A DNA stretch of 21,552 nt from an uncultured archaeon (GTDB taxonomy: Archaea; Thermoproteota; CALKCG01; B24): NCBI GenBank assembly GCA_938082915.1, contig CALKCG010000011.1:1-21552 (forward strand), given 5' to 3'. Shown here one piece after another: positions 6,684 through 13,077 of this stretch (positions are counted from its first letter, which is position 1; the number at the start of each line of letters is the position of its first letter). Made by a program: the position numbers and the translations under genes. The notes under the pieces are model-generated. The model did no database searches. It was not told the origin of the DNA and saw nothing but the letters and a program-made list of their open reading frames with translations.

Positions 6684-7370
6684 ATGCAAGTAGGCTGGGT
6701 TAAAACTGGAGTCGATGGCTTGGATAGGCTTCTCCAGGGTGGGTTCGTAGAGGGGTCCTCAGTCGTCCTCATAGGTCCAGTAGGAACGTTGAAGTCGTTC
6801 ATCGGCTATCAGTTCATCTACAACGGTTTGAGAAGGGGTGAACGCTGTCTATGTATAAGCACTCATCAAAGCCTCGACACTTTGACCTTCCAGCTGAAGA
6901 GCAATTTCGGCTGGGGCGTTGAGACGTACGTAGATAGAGGGCTACTAGACTTCATATACTACCCAACCTACGTGGATCCGTTGAACCCACGGTTTAATGT
7001 TGAAGTCCTCGGGAAGGTAGTCGAGGAAGCGATCAGCAGGATGGAGAAGGGCGTTAGAAGACTCCTAGTATACGCCTTATCTCCATTCTTCGCAACGGTG
7101 GGTGATCAACGCTTGGTTTTAAACCTAGTCTACGGATTGAATGTAAAGGCCAAGGAAAACCGAACCGTAGTCTTCTACATCATTGATAGTGGTGTTCAAG
7201 ATAGAAGAGCCGAAGAAGCCGTGAAGTCCATCTGCGATTACGTCTTGGAGACCAGGGAAAATAAGACGCTGAGGGAGATAAGGATTGTTAGAGGGCTTTT
7301 AAAGCACGGTTTAGAGTGGAACGTAATCCGTTTAACGAACAATGGAGTGGACGTTGAAGTGAGAATTTGA
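6684..7370 (+). CDS. RadA/KaiC-like ATPase homologue with degenerate nucleotide-binding site
   Basis: A 228-residue single RecA-fold domain of the archaeal KaiC-like/RadA-paralogue group, beginning VKTGVDGLDRLLQGGFVEGS as family members do. The P-loop is abnormal: GPVGTLKS at 31-38 has Leu where the invariant Gly of GxxxxGK(S/T) belongs. The Walker B region reads RRLLVYALSPFF, with Tyr130 where the Mg-coordinating Asp (VIDSLS in relatives) is expected. After the P-loop it keeps the fold markers (CLCISTHQSLDTL, and EVLGKVVEEAISRM). It therefore probably does not hydrolyse ATP and may act as a scaffold or regulatory partner. The convergent neighbour at 7460-8134 is the same family with an intact site, a natural candidate partner. 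Confidence 0.75.
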   Translation: MQVGWVKTGVDGLDRLLQGGFVEGSSVVLIGPVGTLKSFIGYQFIYNGLRRGERCLCISTHQSLDTLTFQLKSNFGWGVETYVDRGLLDFIYYPTYVDPLNPRFNVEVLGKVVEEAISRMEKGVRRLLVYALSPFFATVGDQRLVLNLVYGLNVKAKENRTVVFYIIDSGVQDRRAEEAVKSICDYVLETRENKTLREIRIVRGLLKHGLEWNVIRLTNNGVDVEVRI

Positions 7371-7459
7371 AACGTTATGGTGAATCCGACATTACGTATG
7401 TTGGATGCTTCAATAGTGGGGGATTTGAGCAACCAGCCGCATACGCTTAGAAGGCGTCA

Positions 7460-8134
7460 TCACAATACTTCTATGCCTTTATCCGTAATCCTGTATTCGT
7501 AAGTCCTGACTCCATGAGCCGCTCCGCGCATTTTAAATACTCTAAGGGTTCTCACCAAGACCCCGTCACCGTTGTAGTATTGGTTGAGGTGTATTATGCC
7601 ATCCGCTATGAACTCCTCCACCATGCTTCCAAAGGAACTGTAGTTTAAAGGCGCTTCGAGGATCAGAAGCGAAGTACAACCGATCCTCCTCAGTATCCTA
7701 TACAATAGGCGTATCATATGCCTCCTCGAGACTGCGTCTTCAAGACCGACGCTTAGAGCCGTAATCGAGTCTACCGCAAGCCTCTTCGCACCTACTCTAT
7801 TCAAAGCCTCTGCAATCTTGTTTAAGGCGGATTGACAGTCCAATTCCGTCCCTATGCTCAAATCCAATACCTTGACGAGTCCCCTATTCTCCAAATCTTC
7901 AAAATCAAAGCCATACAACTTCATAGTCCGGACGAAGACGTCTTTCGGCTCCGTTAAACAGACGTATACACCAGCTTCGCCGTAAACCGTAGCCCCCTCG
8001 TAGATGAACTTAGTCGCCAAAAGGGTTTTTCCGGAACCAGGACATCCGATGAGGGCTACTATAGCACCTCTTGGCAATCCACCGCCGAGTATCTGATCAA
8101 GCTTAGCTATGCCTATAGGAACCCCCTCGTACAT
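7460..8134 (-). CDS. RadA/KaiC-like ATPase (active-site motifs intact)
   Basis: A 224-residue RecA-fold ATPase of the archaeal KaiC-like family, one domain only (cyanobacterial KaiC has two). It starts VPIGIAKLDQILGGGLPRGA, has a canonical Walker A GCPGSGKT at 30-37, a family glutamate region VCLTEPKDVF, and Walker B KRLAVDSITALS with Asp122. Such proteins are thought to act in signalling, DNA-repair accessory roles or archaellum/motility-like complexes; no exact role can be read here. It converges with the degenerate homologue (90 bases between stops). An 18-19-base palindrome just ahead of the start suggests repression. No kinase-like C-terminal second domain is seen. Confidence 0.82.
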   Translation of the reverse strand: MYEGVPIGIAKLDQILGGGLPRGAIVALIGCPGSGKTLLATKFIYEGATVYGEAGVYVCLTEPKDVFVRTMKLYGFDFEDLENRGLVKVLDLSIGTELDCQSALNKIAEALNRVGAKRLAVDSITALSVGLEDAVSRRHMIRLLYRILRRIGCTSLLILEAPLNYSSFGSMVEEFIADGIIHLNQYYNGDGVLVRTLRVFKMRGAAHGVRTYEYRITDKGIEVL

Positions 8135-8144
8135 CTACTACTCT

Positions 8145-8163
8145 TTTTCCCTTGAAGGGAAAA
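8145..8163. promoter_or_regulatory. 19-bp palindrome at the start of the KaiC-like gene
   Basis: The sequence ttttcccttgaagggaaaa has perfect 9-base arms around one G. It lies 11 bases upstream of the ATG at 8134, while a TATA-like ataaaaag is at about 8174-8167. The palindrome thus overlaps the likely transcription start, a position typical for a repressor site in archaea. It could instead form a hairpin in a short leader. Confidence 0.5.
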
Positions 8164-8177
8164 TAACTTTTTATGGC

Positions 8178-8218
8178 ATATTTTAAAAAATATAGTGTTT
8201 TTTTTTTAAAAAAAAAAA
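8178..8218. promoter_or_regulatory. A/T palindrome and T10A11 tract
   Basis: The 16-base inverted repeat atattttaaaaaatat (8178-8193) is followed by exactly ten T (8198-8207) and eleven A (8208-8218). On either strand a run of 10-11 T is long enough to terminate archaeal transcription, so this is a candidate two-way terminator or insulator. It is strange here because the flanking genes (8134 minus, 8351 plus) diverge, so no recognised transcript runs into it. It may mark the end of an unannotated transcript in 8219-8310 on the minus strand. Confidence 0.4.
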
Positions 8219-8312
8219 GAAAATAACCTAGAAGGGCTGCTACTGATGATACCTTGGCGGTTGAGCCCACCGGGGTTAGTGCGTATTCCGGCTTCCCAGC
8301 GTGCTAAAAGGC

Positions 8313-8320
8313 TTTATATA
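8313..8320 (+). promoter_or_regulatory. TATA box of the PaREP1 gene
   Basis: tttatata at 8313-8320 is a strong TATA element. With transcription starting about 26 bases later (near 8343), the ATG at 8351 is the logical start rather than the GTG at 8336, which would lie outside the transcript. The stretch 8219-8312 ahead of it is comparatively G/C-rich and holds no gene I can identify. Confidence 0.6.
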
Positions 8321-8350
8321 GCTTAAAGTATAATAGTGAGTAGACCAGTC

Positions 8351-8866
8351 ATGGGAGTTATCGAAGTTCCTAAGGAAGTTTACGAAATCCTTAAAACCAT
8401 TGCTGAAAAGAGGGGGAGAAGCATCGAAGAGATTATTTTAGAACCTATTGTTGGTGAACTCGACCCCAAGGTGAGAGTTGAAATTTATGTAAAATTGCAT
8501 GAGAAGCATATTAACGAGGCTGAAGGATTGCACAATAAAGGCGACTTGGTACAGGCAAGTGAGAAGTATTGGGGTGCAGTTACTACACTACTTAGCGCTA
8601 TAGCTGAGATGAAGAGTCTACCTCATTACACCCACAGAGACTTCTGGGAAATCGTCGAAATGCTTGTTGAAGAGGGGAAAAACCCTGAATATTCAACTCT
8701 GTTTAGATTGGCTGAAGGCTTACACGCCAACTTCTACCATAACTTCATGAAGAAGGAATCTTTTGAAAAACACAGGGAAGGCGTATTGAAGCTTATAGAA
8801 ATTCTCAAAGATTTTCTCTCGGAGGCAAAAAGCTCCCGCTTAACGGGGCGTAAAGTATGCTCATAA
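8351..8866 (+). CDS. PaREP1 family (HEPN-like) protein
   Basis: About 171 residues. The core matches the PaREP1 family of crenarchaeal proteins, an all-helical HEPN-like group: EKHINEAEGLHNKGDLVQAS, EKYWGAVTTLLSAIAEMKSL, then RDFWEIVEML and AEGLHANFYHNFM. The N-terminal 45 residues (GVIEVPKEVYEILKTIAEKR, then GRSIEEIILEPIVGELDP) resemble a ribbon-helix-helix/antitoxin-like segment ahead of the helical core. Many HEPN proteins are RNases or toxin partners, but PaREP1 has no proven activity. The frame is intact, in contrast to the related gene at 12631-12980. Start chosen from the TATA box position; the C-terminal tail (SSRLTGRKVCS) looks unstructured. Confidence 0.8.
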   Translation: MGVIEVPKEVYEILKTIAEKRGRSIEEIILEPIVGELDPKVRVEIYVKLHEKHINEAEGLHNKGDLVQASEKYWGAVTTLLSAIAEMKSLPHYTHRDFWEIVEMLVEEGKNPEYSTLFRLAEGLHANFYHNFMKKESFEKHREGVLKLIEILKDFLSEAKSSRLTGRKVCS

Positions 8867-9073
8867 GCCTGTTCTACGCGGGTTGGCTTGGGGATGCTAA
8901 ACGGAAGGCCTCAAGCAGACCTAAGTAAGCAGAATAGGGAATCTCGTAGAGATTATTGGAAGCCCGTCCTCCTATGTCTCTTAGATGCTAACCCCTTTCT
9001 CGAGAATTTGATCCCCCATCATCATTAGTTGAGCGTTGTAGCAATTACGTTCCAGCCATTAAGTATCCCTTTC
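8867..9073. other. Gap with a possible IS605/TnpB right-end remnant
   Basis: About 200 bases without a gene. A short perfect hairpin aatctcgtagagatt (8940-8954) is followed by attggaagcccgtcctcc. This combination (small hairpin, then GAAGCCC and a C/T-rich stretch) resembles the 3' end of archaeal TnpB genes and their guide-RNA scaffold, but no tnpB frame precedes it. Low-confidence reading of a decayed element. Confidence 0.25.
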
Positions 9074-9448
9074 TTAGATGGGATTTCTAGTGCCTCCTTT
9101 AGTTGAAAGTCTCGGAATCTTTACATCTTCTCTTAGGATTACTCCGATAGTTAAGGCTTCAATGGCCAATTGATCCCCTTTCTCCACAAGTCTTTTAAAC
9201 TCCTCAGGCGTTAACGGTACAACTTGGTACGCTGGAGGCGTGTCCAGCATCCTAAGCCTATCCAATGGGCTTCCCTTAAACGTGTCTGAAACCAGTATGA
9301 CGTCGACGTCAGTCCATAGGTTGAAGTCTCCCCTAGCGTAAGAGCCTACGAGCACTGCAGTGGCTGTGAAGGGTAGTTTTCTAGCCCAATCCGCGGCCTC
9401 CTCTATGACCCTTTCTCTAATCCCCATCCTCTCTTTAACGATCTCCAT
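9074..9448 (-). CDS. mntA: Minimal nucleotidyltransferase (MNT) of a HEPN/MNT pair
   Basis: A 124-residue nucleotidyltransferase of the pol-beta fold. The signature GSYARGDFNLWTDVDVILVS carries Gly34-Ser35... and the metal-binding Asp47/Asp49 (GS-x-DxD pattern). In HEPN/MNT modules this protein is the antitoxin: it can add AMP to the HEPN RNase and silence it. The later part (VVPLTPEEFKRLVEKGDQLA, then LTIGVILRED) matches the family, and the length is normal. Its ATG lies inside the end of the HEPN gene in another frame, so the two were translated together. It appears intact although its HEPN partner is not. Confidence 0.85.
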   Translation of the reverse strand: MEIVKERMGIRERVIEEAADWARKLPFTATAVLVGSYARGDFNLWTDVDVILVSDTFKGSPLDRLRMLDTPPAYQVVPLTPEEFKRLVEKGDQLAIEALTIGVILREDVKIPRLSTKGGTRNPI

Positions 9449-9709
9449 GACTCCTCAACCCAATTAATAACGTCCCCGGCCGACCAGACGGCGTTCTCTG
9501 CGTCGACAATCGTGTAGTAGTCCTCAGGTGACCCCCTCAGCCCAGGCGTTGGGGTATCTAGTTGGAACATACAGTTTATCTAGTGCTTTAGCATCCAACA
9601 TTATTTTCTCCCCGACTTTCAGCGACCCTTCGAGTTTTGAAAGTAAAGCAGATTCAAGTGTCCTCTTGGAAGACTCCATCCACCTGAGGCACTCGGCTTC
9701 ATCAAGCAT
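9403..9709 (-). pseudogene. HEPN toxin, frameshifted and internally deleted
   Basis: Starts MLDEAECLRWMESSKRTLES and later contains AKALDKLYVPTRYPNAWAEG, the recognisable C-terminal signature of archaeal HEPN proteins. Two lesions are visible. First, about 40 residues normally found between these segments are missing; this is the part that carries the RNase motif RxxxxH. Second, the frame runs into TGA after AEGVT, while another frame continues PEDYYTIVDAENAVWSAGDV then INWVEESWRSLKRGWGL to a TAG at 9403; removing one A in ggggtcacctgag (near 9530) restores the reading frame. The tail overlaps the start of the MNT gene. The toxin should be inactive, leaving an orphan MNT. Confidence 0.75.
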
Positions 9710-9730
9710 CAGAAGGTCTCCAGTAGGATA

Positions 9731-9776
9731 ATCTGGGAATTCCTTAAAAAGCTTTATTCGTTGACGATTCCCAGAT
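9731..9776. promoter_or_regulatory. Inverted repeat bracketing the HEPN/MNT promoter
   Basis: atctgggaat (9731-9740) and attcccagat (9767-9776) form a perfect 10-base inverted repeat. The 26 bases between them contain the likely minus-strand TATA element of the HEPN/MNT operon (ctttttaagg, about 9753-9744), about 40 bases before the HEPN ATG at 9709. A dimeric repressor bound to both arms would cover the TATA box. This is the layout expected for an autoregulated toxin-antitoxin operon; the binder is unknown. Confidence 0.55.
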
Positions 9777-9844
9777 CAAAACAGACTTAGATAGAGCGCA
9801 CGCTCAATCCCCACTTCGCTGAGTCTCGCTTCAACATGGTTATG

Positions 9845-10036
9845 CTAAGTCTTTAAGAGACGCTTTAACCAAGATGCCTCCGGAGCCTTCAACTTAAAAA
9901 AGGAAAAATGCTTAAAAACCCTGCCATCATTATTAGTCTTTGGGGTGAGGGAGACCATGTCCTTCTTAGGACCACCAGTGGGGCCATATCCAGTATTATA
10001 GGGTTTGCGGCCGTCTGTAGCCGTCAATCCTCCCAT
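9845..10036 (-). CDS. Possible small Gly/Pro-rich protein, unrecognised
   Basis: A 63-residue frame beginning six bases after the stop of the two-HTH regulator. The first 41 residues (DGRKPYNTGYGPTGGPKKDM, then VSLTPKTNNDGRVF) look protein-like and ordered by Gly, Pro, Asn and Asp; the rest (KHFSFFKLKAPEASWLKRLL) is encoded by a T-rich stretch that could itself be the terminator of the operon. No Shine-Dalgarno is clear because the preceding bases are all A. It may be a short conserved protein whose end has drifted, or chance. The bases 9777-9844 around it hold nothing I recognise. Confidence 0.35.
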   Translation of the reverse strand: MGGLTATDGRKPYNTGYGPTGGPKKDMVSLTPKTNNDGRVFKHFSFFKLKAPEASWLKRLLKT

Positions 10037-10041
10037 TTTTT

Positions 10042-11157
10042 TTACGGGTTTTCTAAAACGTTGAAGACATTTTTAAGAGTTTCGTTTACGCTGAACACCC
10101 ATCCCAGTTCGCTTCTGTAAAGCTCTACGGGTATCGCGAAGCCTCTTGAACACCCCGGGTCTATAAGTACGTGGGATATTCTAGTTCTAATGTTGGGTAG
10201 ATTCCTCCAGATGTAGCTGAGGCATTGCTGCAGCTGAGCTACTGGCACAATAATGTAAGCAATATATCTGCTTCTCTCAGCTTCATAGGCGTCAAAGCAT
10301 GTGAAGGGTATTTTGGAGAATACGGTCTTAACGCCTTCAAGTTCATCATGGCTTAAACCATTGACCCAAACCAGTAAGCATGCGAGTGAGTGAGTGCCTT
10401 CAAACCCACCCTGCCACCTCAAAATATACCTCTTCAACAAGCCCCCCTCTAAGACGTGCTTTTTGAAGTGGTAGAGGCATGTCTTATAGGGGACGCAGAG
10501 CCGTTTAGCCAGCTCAGGTATTGGCGTCAATGCATCCGCCTGAAGCCAAGCTGCCATATGGATGTCGAGCTGATCCAGCCTAGGCTTCGACACTACGTCT
10601 TCCTCCACGGACACGTCCTCCACCTTCCTGTTCGGTAGACCGTCCCATGAGAAACGCCAGACGCCTCTTTTGAAGTCGTAGCAGTCCACCCTCATGGAGA
10701 AGTACCTTATCCAGTTCACCCTAGACATGGAATAACGCTTGAATATGCCCACTTCTACAAGCCTGTCTAAGAAGACCCTGTAGCGGGTTTCAAAGTTCGG
10801 CGGAAGACCAAGCCACGCTAGGTAGTCTCCCCTAGGCAATAGCCTACCGTAGTACTCCAAATAACCCGAACTGGCGAGTTGCTCGAGGACCTTAACGTTT
10901 ACATCATCGTGGCTGTTCGCAAACCTAACCATCAACCTATACCTGGCGAGCCCAAGTTTACCATGGTCAACATGCACTTGAACCCTCAAGCCTCTACCAA
11001 GTAGCTGATTTCTAACCTTATACCTAACGCTTTGAACAGACAGACCAGTCACTTTGGCTAGAGCAGTATAATTTCTAGGCCCGAAGACCTTGACGGCTTC
11101 AGCTAAGAGACTTAGCTGGTCACACGCTTCAGCCAACTCTTCTAAGCCAAGCTTCAT
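10042..11157 (-). CDS. Transcriptional regulator with two Lrp/AsnC-like winged-helix domains
   Basis: About 371 residues from the preferred ATG at 11157. Two helix-turn-helix regions are visible: YTALAKVTGLSVQSVRYKVR in the first 50 residues and the related LTPIPELAKRLCVPYKTCLY about 185 residues later. Each is followed by a beta-rich portion (GKLGLARYRLMVRFA..., and SLACLLVWVNGLSHDELEGV...) like the effector halves of Lrp/AsnC-type or archaeal duplicated HTH regulators. The repeat suggests an internal duplication, giving a pseudo-dimer. An upstream in-frame ATG at 11217 would add 20 residues, but it lies before the TATA box (11185-11193), so it is unlikely. Its targets are not evident; it may control the accessory genes around it. 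Confidence 0.7.
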   Translation of the reverse strand: MKLGLEELAEACDQLSLLAEAVKVFGPRNYTALAKVTGLSVQSVRYKVRNQLLGRGLRVQVHVDHGKLGLARYRLMVRFANSHDDVNVKVLEQLASSGYLEYYGRLLPRGDYLAWLGLPPNFETRYRVFLDRLVEVGIFKRYSMSRVNWIRYFSMRVDCYDFKRGVWRFSWDGLPNRKVEDVSVEEDVVSKPRLDQLDIHMAAWLQADALTPIPELAKRLCVPYKTCLYHFKKHVLEGGLLKRYILRWQGGFEGTHSLACLLVWVNGLSHDELEGVKTVFSKIPFTCFDAYEAERSRYIAYIIVPVAQLQQCLSYIWRNLPNIRTRISHVLIDPGCSRGFAIPVELYRSELGWVFSVNETLKNVFNVLENP

Positions 11158-11184
11158 GTCGAACTTACAGTATACTTTTAGACG

Positions 11185-11193
11185 TATATAAAA
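11185..11193 (-). promoter_or_regulatory. TATA box deciding the start of the two-HTH regulator
   Basis: The plus-strand tatataaaa (minus TTTTATATA) is centred about 32 bases upstream of the ATG at 11157, predicting a leader of only about five bases. Confidence 0.6.
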
Positions 11194-11217
11194 TTGACTG
11201 AGTGCGCGGAAACTCAT

Positions 11218-11510
11218 CCATATTTAAGCCAATATACGAGTGCTTTACGATAGTGGGCACAGACAGAGGTATGGTCTTAGCGCATATCGATGTTAAAGTC
11301 GAGGGCGGAGATGCTCAGATGGATTAAATAGACCTGGGGGGAGGGGGTAGTTTGAAAATCCATAGAGAAATCATGTAAATTCGTCTCGCTTAAAGTAGAG
11401 TAGGAGGAACAGGAGAAGTAAAAAACAGGGGTTGCTATAGCATAAGTATATACGCTGGTGTTGCAAAGGCTTATCTAGGCGGGTGTGAAGACCGAATTTC
11501 AGTAGTCTTT
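11218..11510. other. Gap with promoter of the small membrane protein
   Basis: About 290 bases without an accepted gene. A short plus-strand frame (about 11253-11327) reads GTDRGMVLAHIDVKVEGGDA and stops; it looks protein-like but is too short to name. tatata at 11447-11452 is the likely TATA box for the membrane protein starting at 11511, with a leader of about 30 bases. A purine-rich stretch (about 11397-11430) separates the two. Confidence 0.35.
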
Positions 11511-11762
11511 ATGGGCTCACGTGTCAATGGGGCTTTGACTGCACTTGCAGGCTTCATCATAGCCATGGTCGGCTTTGGAATGTATAGGAGCCCACACCTA
11601 GATTGGAATGGGCTTATTCAATCGGTCTGGGAATCCTTCCAAATTCTGGTCGGCCAGATAAACCACTTCATAAACGACCCCTTCGCTCTCATCGGCGTCG
11701 TGGTATTGGTAATCGGAGTGTTGATCGTTTTTAGAGGGTTTAAAACCCTGATATTCGGATGA
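11511..11762 (+). CDS. Small two-helix membrane protein, unrecognised family
   Basis: An 83-residue protein with two membrane helices: ALTALAGFIIAMVGFGM (about 8-24) and FALIGVVVLVIGVLIVF (about 58-74). Between them is an amphipathic loop (LDWNGLIQSVWESFQILVGQ, then INHFINDP). The short basic C-terminus (RGFKTLIFG) suggests a cytoplasmic end. I do not know the family, but a truncated relative is encoded on the minus strand at 1935-2129 with the same opening MG-RV-G and FGMY(K/R)SP motif. That means it has been copied within this genome. Holin-like or toxin-like roles are conceivable but unsupported. Confidence 0.65.
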   Translation: MGSRVNGALTALAGFIIAMVGFGMYRSPHLDWNGLIQSVWESFQILVGQINHFINDPFALIGVVVLVIGVLIVFRGFKTLIFG

Positions 11763-11919
11763 AAGTGCAAACGAACAATTGCGCAAATTAGGCTTGGAAG
11801 AAGTCTCGAATACGGGTAATTTTTATTCGTAAAGACGAAGTTTGGACTTAAAATGTGCTCTAAAAGTACAGCGAAGTTTAACTCCCCGACTCCCTATAGA
11901 CGGTTTAGGTACCCACTTG

Positions 11920-12066
11920 ATGAGCGAGCTTTGAAATGAGAAGTACCGCCCTAGACGCTTGAAAGAAATAGTCGACTAAAGGGAAATGGTGGAAAAACTG
12001 AAGAGGTTCGTCGAGTCGAAGTCCATGCCACATTGCATATTCGCAGAACCACCGGGAACTGGAAGA
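11920..12066 (+). pseudogene. rfcS: Replication factor C small subunit, N-terminal fossil
   Basis: The plus strand from ATG 11920 encodes MSEL, a stop (TGA where Trp is conserved), NEKYRPRRLKEIVD, a stop (TAA where Gln is conserved), REMVEKLKRFVESKSMPHCI, FAEPPGTGR. This is the unmistakable N-terminus of the archaeal clamp-loader small subunit (consensus W-EKYRP-L-EIV-Q, MPH-LFAGPPGTGK), up to the middle of Walker A. Two nonsense changes and Gly-to-Glu and Lys-to-Arg substitutions in the P-loop show that it is dead. The rest of RfcS (about 270 residues) is absent, and an intein remnant follows exactly at GTGK. A working rfcS must exist elsewhere in the genome. Confidence 0.8.
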
Positions 12067-12542
12067 TGCAATTGTTTTAACGACTCTAGGATCAAAACGT
12101 ATAGTAGAAATGGTGGTGGGAGTGGAGGTATTCACCCCATCACCTATCGGTAGGGTCGTGAAGGGAAATTACTCGTACGTCTATCCTGGAGAGGCTGGAA
12201 AACTCATAGAGTTGAAGACGAGGGGGGAGAAGTCAATTGTACCCCTGAGTACTTATTCTCAGTCTTCAATGGACATACCATAGTTCGGAGGGGGCATGCG
12301 ACATCAGAAAGGGAGGTGAGATATTAGTTGCACGGAGGATGCCAGATGCATTAGAAGCGGGGCAAGAGTTCGACGTAGATTTGATAAATCTCATGAAGGA
12401 TTTAGAGAATAAACTCGTATGTAAACTTGGGTCTCCCTTATCAGGTAAATACCGCAAGGAGTCCTTTTTAAAGTCGATAAGACCTTCTGAAAGTTTAGAA
12501 AGGAAAAGATTCCGATATCGGTTCGGAGTCGAAATAGCCTAA
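12067..12542 (+). mobile_element. Decayed intein remnant from the RfcS Walker A site
   Basis: Directly after the P-loop codons (GTGR) comes TGC, a Cys as in intein N-termini. A second frame gives the block-A-like AIVLTTLGSKRIVEMVVGVE followed by VFTPSPIGRVVKGNYSYVYP and LIELKTRGEKSIV. A third frame resumes at 12241 with TPEYLFSVFNGHTIVRRGHA, the block B pattern of Hint domains. A fourth segment reads GGEILVARRMPDALEAGQEF and on to a stop at 12542. So at least two frame changes and an early deletion scatter one intein-like sequence across three frames. Known RFC inteins of methanogens and Thermococcales sit at the same GPPGTGK/T site. The endonuclease, C-terminal HN motif and C-extein are missing. 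Confidence 0.65.
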
Positions 12543-12598
12543 AGAGTCATATAAAGCTAACTATTCAAGAACTGCTGTCAAACCCATGTTTAAACCTC

Positions 12599-12632
12599 AA
12601 ATTACAAATTTGTGGCGGAGAAGTTGTAATTT
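12599..12632. terminator. Hairpin after the PaREP1 pseudogene
   Basis: aaattacaa (12599-12607) and ttgtaattt (12624-12632) form a perfect 9-base inverted repeat with a 16-base loop, overlapping the TAA stop of the minus-strand PaREP1 gene. It could be a 3' hairpin; no strong T-run follows, so termination is uncertain. Confidence 0.3.
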
Positions 12633-12980
12633 AACGTATGAGTTGCTCCAGCTTTTCGTTTAGCTGTTTAACAGCCTCCGCATCCCTTTTCACAGCACCT
12701 AAAGGCATCCAATCTTCGTAGAAGTTCTGGTGGAGAGCGTTAGCTATTGAGAAGAACTTGATAATGTCTGGGTCGTTAAGTTCATCAGCTAGCTTATCTA
12801 CGAATTCCCATATATCTCTATGGCTTCTCAACTCCATACCTCGCTTAGACGTTACGGCCTTTACCATCTCAGCCGTAGCACCCACAGTTTTTCTGAGGCC
12901 TGAACGGCGTCGCCTTTAGCTAAGAATCCCTCTGCTTCACTGAGGTACTTACGATTGAGCTTAAGGTAATGCTCAGTCAT
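12631..12980 (-). pseudogene. PaREP1 family protein, one-base frameshift
   Basis: From ATG 12980 the minus strand reads MTEHYLKLNRKYLSEAEGFL, AKGDAVQASEKLW and then drifts to a stop (VLRLRW). The overlapping frame supplies GATAEMVKAVTSKRGMELRS, HRDIWEFVDKL, ANALHQNFYEDW and ends at 12631. Joined, this is a typical PaREP1 protein of about 116 residues, aligned with the core of the intact gene at 8351-8866 (AEG--KGD-VQASEK-WGA, HRD-WE-V, A--LH-NFY). Adding a G in tgtgggtgct (near 12885) restores one frame. Thus one PaREP1 copy in the window is intact and one is broken. The gene follows RIO2 in the same direction. Confidence 0.75.
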
Positions 12981-13077
12981 ACCTGCAGTCCCCTAAAGCA
13001 TCTAACAGTTCAGCCGCTTGATTAAGACTTTCGATGAAAAAGTTACAGTAAACTGGTGTAAGACATGGTTTGACAGG

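Noticed and set aside
6487..6693. Plus-strand frame of 68 codons in the divergent promoter region
   Set aside because: It overlaps both neighbouring gene starts, covers the promoters and has no recognisable motif.
8240..8310. Possible C/D box RNA (TGATGAT at about 8243-8249)
   Set aside because: A C-like box is present, but no D box (CTGA) follows at the right distance.
12985..13077. In-frame continuation after the RIO2 stop (VKPCLTPVYCNFFIESLNQA and on to TGA)
   Set aside because: It overlaps the PaREP1 start as ATGA, which looks gene-like, but there is no start codon and about 34 codons of open frame can occur by chance.
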